A DNA stretch of 48,571 nucleotides from Elusimicrobia bacterium UBA5214. Lineage in GTDB: Bacteria > Elusimicrobiota > UBA5214. The stretch lies in assembly GCA_002412545.1 (NCBI GenBank), contig DHVG01000024.1, positions 1 to 48,571 on the forward strand. The letters run 5' to 3'. The translations under genes and the position numbers were made by a program. Shown here piece after piece: positions 18,006 through 25,048 of the stretch; the first letter of the stretch is position 1, and every line of letters begins with the position of its first letter. The notes below the pieces were generated by a model. That model did not search any database. It was not told where the DNA came from and was given only the letters and a program-made list of their open reading frames with translations.

Positions 18006-18491
18006 TCACCAAAGTCTATCTATGGGCACATAAATAGATTTTCTTGTTATACCGTAATACTGACAATGACTGGAAAACTCATATTCCGCAGGTGACTTCA
18101 CTAATCCTTTTTTTACCGGATTCCAATGCATGTATTCAAGCCATTTATTAATTTCTTTCTCATCTCTTACTACACTATCGTGAAATCCTTGTTGCCAAAC
18201 TTTTGTCCCTTGACGATTATGTATTTCGTTATATTTACGCGCAAAATTACCTTTAACCAAGTTCATAATTTTTGAGATATTATATTTCTTACTCGGCTGA
18301 ATCAAAAGATGAAAATGTTCTGGCATTACTACATAGCCAAATAATTTGTAATCAAGTAGATACTTATGGTAAATCAGATTAACTACCATGAATCTTGCTG
18401 AAACATCTACTAAAATAGGTATCCTACCTTCTGTCACTGAAGTAATAAAATATACTCCTCCACTTTCTATATATCTTCTTACCTTTGTCAT
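18006..18491 (-). CDS. REP-associated tyrosine transposase (Y1/HUH family, RAYT)
   Basis: Start ATG at 18491 (161 residues); a TTG at 18512 would add seven. The fold marks are the HUH motif MPEHFHLLI (near residue 77) and the catalytic-Tyr region WLEYMHWNPVKKGLVKSP. Y1 transposases nick single-stranded hairpin DNA. RAYTs act on REP palindromes flanking their own gene, and perfect 26-bp palindromes flank this one at 17955-17980 and 18516-18541. The length is usual for the family and all key residues are present, so it may be active. It separates two B12 radical SAM genes, probably by insertion. Confidence 0.92.
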   Translation of the reverse strand: MTKVRRYIESGGVYFITSVTEGRIPILVDVSARFMVVNLIYHKYLLDYKLFGYVVMPEHFHLLIQPSKKYNISKIMNLVKGNFARKYNEIHNRQGTKVWQQGFHDSVVRDEKEINKWLEYMHWNPVKKGLVKSPAEYEFSSHCQYYGITRKSIYVPIDRLW

Positions 18492-18515
18492 TTTTTCGTC
18501 TATATTGTTCAATGT

Positions 18516-18541
18516 GTAGCCGAGCCTTAAGGCTCGGCTAC
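18516..18541. repeat. REP-like 26-bp palindrome, copy 1
   Basis: This perfect palindrome is identical to copy 2. Its last four bases contain the TAG stop (18538-18540) of the radical SAM gene upstream. Confidence 0.93.
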
Positions 18542-19821
18542 GGGGGTAGGTTTACTCCCTTCTGCCATTTTTGATAAGCAACTTTCATTGCCTGGTGAAC
18601 CGGTAATTGCCGCATCAAAAAATATAAATGAGTAGTCGGAAAACCCGATAACGGAATGTCAAACAAATGTTTGAACAATCTTCTTAAATTGAGCAATTTA
18701 ATCGAGACCTGATAGAATTTCTCTTCCAACACTTCCGGGCTTAATGTCGGATGTTCAAAAACCAGGTATCCACCGTTATAGTATTCCCAGCCCCTATTTT
18801 TGAGCAGATAGGGTTTGTATTGCTCGTAAAGTTTTGTCCCCGGGTAAGGAAGAACCAGTCCGGGATGGACAATAACTTTCATTCGGTCAGCCAATTCAAC
18901 TGTTTTTTCAAAATCAGCAAGAGTATCGGTTCTCCATCCAAGCATCACTGGAAGGATTACATTAACACCATAATCCTTTATTCTTTTGATTGCTTCTTCT
19001 CGGTTTTTCTCGATCTTCCCCCCAGAATAAGTCTCACGTCCTACCCAGAATTCAATAAGACCGCTCTCCCTTGATGTCTTCAGCAGTTTATCTACCAGGG
19101 GACCGTGCAACGAGTGCAGGCAACCAACCGCAAACCATTTTTTCTTTAAATCTTTCAAAGCATCAAAAAGGTCAATCTCCCGCTGCAGATCTCCTGCCCA
19201 AATATTATCATCACAGATATAACCAAGCTTCTCGGGAAGAAGTTCTGCCTCCTTAACCACTTCTTTTATTGGTCGGCAGCGAACTTCTGGTCCGGAAAAA
19301 GGGGTCAAAGAACAGCATTCACAGTGAAAAGGACATCCGCGTTTCGTCATCAGGCTATGTAATTTATATGGACCTTTCAGATGTCCGATCAAAGGTAAGG
19401 GCAGATTTTCCAGGGGAAGACGCTCACCGTAATAGAAAGGTTTAATCTTACCTTTTTCTGTATCTTGGAGAACTTCACTCCACACTGATTCTGCCTCGCC
19501 AACTACTACCGCATCAGCATGCAATTTTGCCTCTTCAGGCAAAAAAGTGGGATGCATTCCTCCCAGGACAACACGTATACCTCTTTTTCTCAGCGCATCC
19601 GCAAAACGGTACCCCCAAGTGACCGTGGGAGTTTTACAGCTTATGCCAACGAGGTCAGCCTTTATCTCTTCCGGAGACACCGCAGTAATGTCCGCATTGA
19701 TAAGTTCTATTTCCACATCCGGCATAACCTTTTTTGTAAGACCACCGAGGTATTCAATTGTTGGCGGAGCTAGAGGCATTCCTCCGTAAGGTAACGGTGG
19801 CATTATCAGACAGATCTTCAC
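18538..19821 (-). CDS. B12-binding-domain radical SAM protein
   Basis: 427 residues from a GTG at 19821, supported by GGAGG 8 bases upstream. The B12-binding half is residues 1-130 (VVLGGMHPTFLPEEAK, ADAVVVGEAESVW). The cluster motif is GCPFHCECC (CX3CX2C) near residue 160. The C-terminal part (HPTLSPEVLEEKFYQVSIKLL) aligns with the next gene upstream, so the two are tandem duplicates. The start directly follows the TGA of that gene (no gap), so translation is coupled. The substrate is unknown. The set CcsA, membrane protein and two B12 radical SAM proteins reads as one operon from 22639 to 18538. Confidence 0.88.
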   Translation of the reverse strand: MKICLIMPPLPYGGMPLAPPTIEYLGGLTKKVMPDVEIELINADITAVSPEEIKADLVGISCKTPTVTWGYRFADALRKRGIRVVLGGMHPTFLPEEAKLHADAVVVGEAESVWSEVLQDTEKGKIKPFYYGERLPLENLPLPLIGHLKGPYKLHSLMTKRGCPFHCECCSLTPFSGPEVRCRPIKEVVKEAELLPEKLGYICDDNIWAGDLQREIDLFDALKDLKKKWFAVGCLHSLHGPLVDKLLKTSRESGLIEFWVGRETYSGGKIEKNREEAIKRIKDYGVNVILPVMLGWRTDTLADFEKTVELADRMKVIVHPGLVLPYPGTKLYEQYKPYLLKNRGWEYYNGGYLVFEHPTLSPEVLEEKFYQVSIKLLNLRRLFKHLFDIPLSGFPTTHLYFLMRQLPVHQAMKVAYQKWQKGVNLPP

Positions 19822-21132
19822 TCAGTTTTCCTCCTTCCAGTCTTCATATATTTTTCCCGATGCAATTCTTATGGAAATTCCCTCCATAAGCGAAACCAAA
19901 TGGGCAACAGGGAAACTTCTAAAAGGAATCTCAAAAAAATGTTTTATTATCCTTTTTGTATCCAATAACCTCAGTGATACTTTATAATACATCTCTTCTA
20001 TCTCTTTTGTAGTCATTGTAGGATGCTCAAAAAGAACATTAACACCATTGTAGCACTCCCATCCTTTATCTTTTAAGAGATATGGTTTATATTCCTCATA
20101 GAGTTCGGTACCGGGAAAAGGTGTAAGCAATACCGGATGGATTCCTACTCCTAATCTTTCAGCAAGTTCAACGGTCTTTTCAAAATCAGCAGCGGTATCC
20201 GACCTACCACCAAGGATCACAAAAATATTTACGTCAATACCATAATCTTTAATTTTCTTTATTGCCTCTTCTCGGTTTTTTCCTTGTTTAGCTGAGGCAT
20301 GATACATCTTCAGAACTCCCTCAGATGAGGCTTCCCAGCCAACCCATACCGAAAATAGCCCGCTATCTTTTGCCGCTTTCAAAAGTCTATTCCCCTCTGG
20401 TTCTTGTGGCGTTCTTAAATCTCCAAATCCGCGCCACCATTTCTTAGCGCTTTTAGAGAGTTCAGTGAAAAGCTCAATAGACCTTTTTATATCTATACCC
20501 CAAATGTTATCATCTCCGTTGTAATAAACTTTGCCGGTATACTTTGCTACTTCTTCGACCACTTTATCGATCGGCCGGTATCGGACAATATCACCAAAAT
20601 ACTTTCTCACATAACAAAAAGTACATTTATAAGGACATCCTCTCGCGGTAAAGACTGCTCTGAACCGATAATTCCCTTTTAGAACCCCGGTTAAAGGGAA
20701 GGGCATGTCATCCAAAGGTAATCTTTCACCATAATAGAATGATTTAAGGTTTCCTTTCAATGCATCCTTGAGTACATCCCCCCAGACCGATTCTGCTTCT
20801 CCTACTACTACTGTGTCGGCATGTTCTTTTGCTTCAATGGGGAGTGCGGTTGAATGAATCCCTCCAAAAACTACCTTTTTTCCGAGTTTTCTCAAAGAAT
20901 CACCAAATTTATACGCCCAAGGTGCAGTGGCAGTCCAAGTACTTATGCCAACAAGATCAGCGTCTAACTCTTTGCTTTTAGGTTCATTAACATTGCCGTC
21001 AATTAGTTGCAGTTCTACATTGGGCATTACTTTTAAAGTAAGCGCCCCAAGGTATTCAAGGATTGGCGGAACCATCGGCACCTGCCGATAAAAAAGAGGA
21101 AATGATGGTGGCGAAATCAGGCAAACTTTCAT
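19822..21132 (-). CDS. B12-binding-domain radical SAM protein (tandem paralogue)
   Basis: 436 residues. The N-terminal B12-binding domain (VVFGGIHSTALPIEAK, ADTVVVGEAESVWGDV) precedes the cluster motif GCPYKCTFC (CX3CX2C) near residue 165. Motifs such as SVWVGWEASSEGVL and FVILGGRSDTAADF are shared with the downstream copy. The start has AGGTAGG 8 bases upstream. It follows the small membrane protein by 9 bases. Family knowledge suggests methyl transfer or a rearrangement on a lipid, peptide or tetrapyrrole; nothing in the sequence decides which. Confidence 0.88.
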   Translation of the reverse strand: MKVCLISPPSFPLFYRQVPMVPPILEYLGALTLKVMPNVELQLIDGNVNEPKSKELDADLVGISTWTATAPWAYKFGDSLRKLGKKVVFGGIHSTALPIEAKEHADTVVVGEAESVWGDVLKDALKGNLKSFYYGERLPLDDMPFPLTGVLKGNYRFRAVFTARGCPYKCTFCYVRKYFGDIVRYRPIDKVVEEVAKYTGKVYYNGDDNIWGIDIKRSIELFTELSKSAKKWWRGFGDLRTPQEPEGNRLLKAAKDSGLFSVWVGWEASSEGVLKMYHASAKQGKNREEAIKKIKDYGIDVNIFVILGGRSDTAADFEKTVELAERLGVGIHPVLLTPFPGTELYEEYKPYLLKDKGWECYNGVNVLFEHPTMTTKEIEEMYYKVSLRLLDTKRIIKHFFEIPFRSFPVAHLVSLMEGISIRIASGKIYEDWKEEN

Positions 21133-21141
21133 TTCTTAAAC

Positions 21142-21753
21142 CTACCTAAAAGCTATTCTGTACTGCCAATAAGTCCCTGCACCCAGAATTAACAGTAGAA
21201 CAATATGCATTATCCTAATTATACCCATGTAAATTCGGCGATATCTTTTGATATCTCCCCGGTAAATATTCGGTAGATAAGTGAAAAGTGCGTATTCCAA
21301 AAGAAGTCCGGGAAGGAAAACCACAATTATTGCCCAAGTGGCAATCAGAAGTAAAAAGAATTTGACAGTTTGCGTTCCCGGAATAGTTCTCAACTGCCAG
21401 CAAATTCTACCGCCAAAAAATAAAAAAATGAAGATAAAAGTCACTACCAATACTTCCATTTTTTCCTTTAGCGGACTCATTGCTGGTGGTATCCAATTTT
21501 CTCCTTCCTTTTTCATACCAATACGTATAGTAAGGATGCTTCTCATCCCGGCAAGAATAAAAATTACCGCACAGAAAAGCCCAAGATAAAAGAATTCTTT
21601 CTTCAAACCTTCTACAATTGAGACTAATTCCAGGTTTTTTCTGGACAGCCAATCTAACCAGTACACCGTAAATACGGTAGCCAGCCAAAACTTGGAAACC
21701 GAACTATGAATATGACCGAAACCGCGAAAAATTCTGCTGAAAATCCTCAACAT
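21142..21753 (-). CDS. Integral membrane protein of unknown function, about four segments
   Basis: 203 residues. Hydrophobic segments lie near residues 20-40, 50-70, 95-118, 125-150 and 180-198. Charged loops include KKEGENWIPPAMSPLKEK. I do not recognise a family. It sits between CcsA (22-base gap) and a B12 radical SAM gene (9-base gap), so it is probably expressed with cytochrome c maturation. No conserved His pair or Cys motif suggests heme handling by itself. Confidence 0.6.
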   Translation of the reverse strand: MLRIFSRIFRGFGHIHSSVSKFWLATVFTVYWLDWLSRKNLELVSIVEGLKKEFFYLGLFCAVIFILAGMRSILTIRIGMKKEGENWIPPAMSPLKEKMEVLVVTFIFIFLFFGGRICWQLRTIPGTQTVKFFLLLIATWAIIVVFLPGLLLEYALFTYLPNIYRGDIKRYRRIYMGIIRIMHIVLLLILGAGTYWQYRIAFR

Positions 21754-21775
21754 TTTTTTTATCCTTTCGCGTCAG

Positions 21776-22639
21776 CTAATGCTGGATACGGAAACCAGAA
21801 TGAAAAGCTTTTTCAATAAAGGGTACACCAGTCATATTGGTACCGATTATAATTAGCGACAAAAGAGAATACCAAGCGAGCTTATGACCACGCCAACCAA
21901 AAGTTAACCGCAAATGTAACCAAATCGCATAAATCAGCCAACTGACTAATGATTGAACTTCTATTGGGTCCCAACCCCAGTAACGACCGTGAACTTGATT
22001 TGCCCAGAGGGAACCGGAAATAATCATTATGGTCAACATAATAAATCCAAGGACAATAAAACGATAATTCAAATTGTCTAAAACTTCTAGTTCCGGAGAC
22101 TGAGTAGATTTAGTCTCCGGAGATTGGGGGGTAGGTGATTGGATTAAACTGACCTCATGTTCTTTAAGGAGATAAAGTAGTGCCACTGCACTAGCAAGTA
22201 AGACAAAACTATAAGCAAATCCACCGCTAATAACATGAACCCAAAACCAGAAAGTAACAAGCACTTCGGGAATTGCTCCAATCTCTATACTGGAAATACC
22301 CGCCCAAAATAGCAAAAGAAAGTTAATTGGCATAATTAGAATACCGGCGGGTCTTATGGATTTAGTAAACAATTGAACGAGCAAAAAAACGAGTACTCCC
22401 ATCAAAGTAGTTCCAGTAATTCTACTGGTTGCCGTATGGCTATAGATAGATAATCCCAGCCCTCCCTCCAACCAATACCAAGCCAAAGAAAGCATCTGGA
22501 TAAGAAAACCTAACCAGGCAAGAATTGTCGCGGAATGAATGAACTTTTCTTTCTTGGAAATAAAATTCAAAATATAGAAAAAAGCGCTCACCCCATAAAA
22601 GATTGTGGCAAACCAGAAAAAAATAAGTTCAGTTTCCAT
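21776..22639 (-). CDS. ccsA: Cytochrome c assembly protein CcsA/ResC family (system II heme delivery)
   Basis: 287 residues with about eight membrane segments. The WWD-type heme-handling motif is present as WANQVHGRYWGWDPIEVQSL, with the flanking conserved SWLIYAIWLHLRL. His residues in WVHVISGG and KAFHSGF are candidates for external heme ligands. With ResB it moves heme out of the cell and attaches it to CXXCH sites, which fits the cytochromes in this window. The ribosome-binding site GGGAGGGAG is strong. A loop at residues 168-188 (SPTPQSPETKSTQSPE) is low-complexity and encoded by a repeated SPE-type DNA word at about 22085-22145. Its partner ResB is unusually far away (31908-33089). Confidence 0.87.
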   Translation of the reverse strand: METELIFFWFATIFYGVSAFFYILNFISKKEKFIHSATILAWLGFLIQMLSLAWYWLEGGLGLSIYSHTATSRITGTTLMGVLVFLLVQLFTKSIRPAGILIMPINFLLLFWAGISSIEIGAIPEVLVTFWFWVHVISGGFAYSFVLLASAVALLYLLKEHEVSLIQSPTPQSPETKSTQSPELEVLDNLNYRFIVLGFIMLTIMIISGSLWANQVHGRYWGWDPIEVQSLVSWLIYAIWLHLRLTFGWRGHKLAWYSLLSLIIIGTNMTGVPFIEKAFHSGFRIQH

Positions 22640-22755
22640 TTTCTCCCTCCTCTTAAAGGGTAAATCCTAAATCCAAAGCACTAAATCCTAAACAAATCCC
22701 AATATCTAAACTCAAATGTTCTAAACCTTGTCCCGAGCATAGGCGAGGGAACTCA

Positions 22756-22788
22756 GAGATTGCTTCGCCTTTGGCTCGCAATGACATC
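22756..22788. repeat. Dispersed ATTGCTTC/GCAATGAC palindromic repeat
   Basis: The core is GATTGCTTCGCC, then TTT, then GGCTCGCAATGAC. Related copies lie at 33371-33412, 34391-34431, 34439-34478 and 34757-34800. Around it (22650-22817) are word repeats of the AAATCCTAAATCC kind and no gene. Confidence 0.8.
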
Positions 22789-22817
22789 TTTAGAATTTAG
22801 ATATTCGAATTTAGTGC

Positions 22818-23324
22818 TTAATTTGAAATTTCGGATTTAGAATTTTGTATTTTTGTTCTCCTTACGGATGAACGGTCAAGATGACGGAAGAAAGGATGTT
22901 TTTTATCTTCTTCTTTCTTCCTCACTTCATAAGTTTCATTTTTTACTTCCTCCGGTGTAATCACCCAGACACCAGCAAGTTCTGAATCCGGACCCCATTT
23001 CTCCCTTGCCGCAAGATAAAATTTCTCAAATAGCGGTCCGGTATAAAAATACTTGTAAGGTTTCCCTTTAATCTGATAAGTTGTTCCATCTTTGCCCCGG
23101 ACAGTTAACTCCACATTTTTAGCAAACCAGATTGCTCTTACTAAATTTACATTAGTTTGTGAGCCTTCAAATTCTTCAGCAAATGCCAGATTCCCATCCT
23201 CAAGCAGAGTAAAAAAATCTTTAACCGCACAATGCGGATTACCTTTCTCATCAGCAGTAGCTACAATTTTAATTGATTCCGGGTCGTTAATCAAATCTAC
23301 CACTTCTTTCGGTAACTTAAACAT
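22818..23324 (-). CDS. Pyridoxamine 5'-phosphate oxidase-family flavin-binding protein
   Basis: 168 residues with the FMN-binding split-barrel pattern: ESIKIVATADEKGNPHCAVK, then LLEDGNLAFAEEF, SQTNVNLVRAIWFAKNVELTV, and YKYFYTGPLFEKFYLAAREK. This matches small PPOX-type proteins that use FMN or F420 for redox reactions on unknown substrates. The last 16 residues or so (RTKIQNSKSEISN) are encoded by AAATTCNGGATTT-type word repeats, so the C-terminus has been extended by repeat DNA. It lies upstream of the CcsA operon, with 178 bases of repeats between. Confidence 0.78.
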   Translation of the reverse strand: MFKLPKEVVDLINDPESIKIVATADEKGNPHCAVKDFFTLLEDGNLAFAEEFEGSQTNVNLVRAIWFAKNVELTVRGKDGTTYQIKGKPYKYFYTGPLFEKFYLAAREKWGPDSELAGVWVITPEEVKNETYEVRKKEEDKKHPFFRHLDRSSVRRTKIQNSKSEISN

Positions 23325-23348
23325 TTATCCCTCAATCTTGTTTTTGAC

Positions 23349-23486
23349 TTGCGAACCTTTTTTTCTCTCTATAATCCCGCACCTTTATTATGGGATACTT
23401 TGAGCATTTACGGGAATCAATGCACAAGATAGCCCCCTTCTCAGACAAAGGTGCGGGATTGAAAGTCGTTCAAAAAAGGTTCGCAA
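23349..23486. repeat. MITE-like 138-bp inverted-repeat element
   Basis: TTGCGAACCTTTTTT (23349-23363) pairs perfectly with 23472-23486, and AATCCCGCACCTTT (23373-23386) with 23447-23460. That makes 29 bp of stem around a 60-base centre with no ORF. It could be a miniature mobile element or a structured RNA. Confidence 0.8.
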
Positions 23487-23495
23487 CTCTATAAA

Positions 23496-23608
23496 TAAGC
23501 AATTCGTTGAGGGGTTCCTCTCTGAACGACATCAAATTCTTTGACGATTTTGTCTCTGGTCAAAAAATTATAAAGTGAAGAGAGTGTCCCCGAAAAAAGA
23601 ATTGCTTA
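23496..23608. repeat. Second inverted-repeat element beside the MITE-like one
   Basis: TAAGCAATTC (23496-23505) pairs with 23599-23608, and GGGG...CTCTCT pairs with AGAGAG...CCCC inside. The right end supplies the TAA stop of the radical SAM paralogue at 23606. Confidence 0.65.
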
Positions 23609-24994
23609 GGTTTCATTATAGTCCAACCGGACTAAATCCATATCCGGGTGAAACCCGTCACGACGATAATCGTTAAAATCCGAACTTAATTTATACTTTT
23701 TCCTAATCTCATTGATTCCTTGAGCTAATCTTACATAATATTCTAAAGATGGCAGTTTTTGTTTTTCTCGATAAAATACACTACCCCGGTCAACCCAGAG
23801 GATACAAAAAGTCGTATAGACACCATTACGAGCAAAAAATTCTACGCCCTCAAGATTGGAGGCAAGTGCCTCATCCATCTCTTTAAACCCATAAGGTTCT
23901 GCTAGTTCCGCTCCGGCAACCAATTGCGTAGAGACATTACCCCGACCAAATATTTCTACCGCGGAAAGAATACTGTCTATCCAGTACTGCCGACCAAAAT
24001 ACTTTGCTTTTCCCGGACAAATCCATTCAAAAAGTTTATTATCCCAAACTTCAATATTTGACCGATATGCAGATAGTCCAACTTCTTTAAGTCGGAGTAG
24101 TTGTTCCCGAGGAAAAGCGCTGGCAATCGCCTGCACAGGAATTTTCTCTCTACCGAAGCACCGCTGGAGTGTCTTTAATACTTCAACATATTCATTAACT
24201 TCATTTTCGTATGGTGAATTCCCACGGTGTGAACCGTTCTGGTTCACACCACGCGGGTCAGAACCAGCAATTAAATGGATACTGGTGAATCCTCCTTCTT
24301 CTTCCAATGCTTCATTGACTGTCTCATAAATATCTTCCAAATTTACCAGCGTACGAACCCCTTTATGTAAAAGCCAAGGAATAATACTACAATATTTGCA
24401 AGATAATTTTTCTTTAAAGAAATGACAATAATCGGAGATATTAATAGTTATACGATTAGGTGCTCTTGAACTGATTACTTTTATCATTGGTGTTCCACGG
24501 CTGGTTTTCTTACTAAAATATGCAGGAATTGGAGCGAAATAAACCTCTTCCATGGGTTCACCCCGTGAGATACCATTCGGCAACTTTATCTCACGGGGTA
24601 AATCTAAAAGCCAGAGTTCCCCATCAACCGAATCAAGGAGATAAGGTTTACCTTTTCTAACTAAAGTACCGGATGGTGAATATAAACCACGGGTCACGGA
24701 TTCAAGACCTAAAACATAGGTTCCATCCCGGAAGAATACACCCCCAATCACTGGCAGTGCCTCCGCAGACACCGGCACCCTAACTTTCAATGCGGGTTTG
24801 TCTAAATCAAACCCGCATTGTCCCACGAAGTCAGCAGAAGCATCATAAAGAGCATCTTCCTCTTTTGCTCTTTGCAGTGCTTTCTCGCTGAGAATCACAC
24901 CACGCAAGGCAGTATCAATCTTTCGCATAATTGTCCTTGGAAAATCTGGATATTTTCTGCCTACTTCTTCAAAACCTAATTCGTCATTCTCCAT
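23606..24994 (-). CDS. Atypical radical SAM protein, paralogue 1 (CX8CX2C cluster motif)
   Basis: 462 residues from the ATG at 24994; the longer TTG frame runs into word repeats. The N-terminal domain (about 185 residues, PDFPRTIMRKIDTALRGVIL) shows no match I recognise. The three Cys are CHFFKEKLSCKYC near residues 190-202, with eight residues in the first gap instead of three. The GGE-like position is IAGSDPRG. The C-terminal barrel (IEVWDNKLFEWICPGKAKYFGRQYWI, GNVSTQLVAGAE) resembles radical SAM enzymes of the BioB/HydE-like class. Three palindromes interrupt the gene in frame at 24226-24250, 24560-24599 and 24788-24820. No ribosome-binding site is obvious. Confidence 0.75.
   Translation of the reverse strand: MENDELGFEEVGRKYPDFPRTIMRKIDTALRGVILSEKALQRAKEEDALYDASADFVGQCGFDLDKPALKVRVPVSAEALPVIGGVFFRDGTYVLGLESVTRGLYSPSGTLVRKGKPYLLDSVDGELWLLDLPREIKLPNGISRGEPMEEVYFAPIPAYFSKKTSRGTPMIKVISSRAPNRITINISDYCHFFKEKLSCKYCSIIPWLLHKGVRTLVNLEDIYETVNEALEEEGGFTSIHLIAGSDPRGVNQNGSHRGNSPYENEVNEYVEVLKTLQRCFGREKIPVQAIASAFPREQLLRLKEVGLSAYRSNIEVWDNKLFEWICPGKAKYFGRQYWIDSILSAVEIFGRGNVSTQLVAGAELAEPYGFKEMDEALASNLEGVEFFARNGVYTTFCILWVDRGSVFYREKQKLPSLEYYVRLAQGINEIRKKYKLSSDFNDYRRDGFHPDMDLVRLDYNET
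24226..24250. repeat. In-frame palindrome family P, copy A
   Basis: GGTGTGAACC, GTTCT, then the exact complement. It encodes the GVNQNGS segment of radical SAM paralogue 1. Copies B, C, D and E are at 25711, 28666, 32120 and 32459. Confidence 0.88.
24560..24599. repeat. In-frame palindrome family X, copy 1
   Basis: ACCCCGTGAGATA (24560-24572) pairs perfectly with 24587-24599. It encodes LPREIKLPNGISRGEP, absent from paralogue 3 at the same place. Confidence 0.88.
24788..24820. repeat. In-frame palindrome in radical SAM paralogue 1
   Basis: CAATGCGGGTTTG (24788-24800) pairs perfectly with 24808-24820. It encodes QCGFDLDKPAL. Paralogues 2 and 3 are shorter at this point. Confidence 0.8.
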
Positions 24995-25048
24995 CTCTAA
25001 TAAATCCAAATGTCAAAGTTCAAATGTCAAATTTTGGAATTTGAAATT

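Noticed and set aside
18006..18541. Classical IS200/IS605 insertion sequence
   Set aside because: The protein and flanking perfect palindromes fit a domesticated REP-associated transposase better; no TnpB and no subterminal-hairpin layout were seen.
23349..23608. Integron attC site
   Set aside because: No GTTRRRY/RYYYAAC core sites at the dyad ends and no integrase or cassette array nearby.
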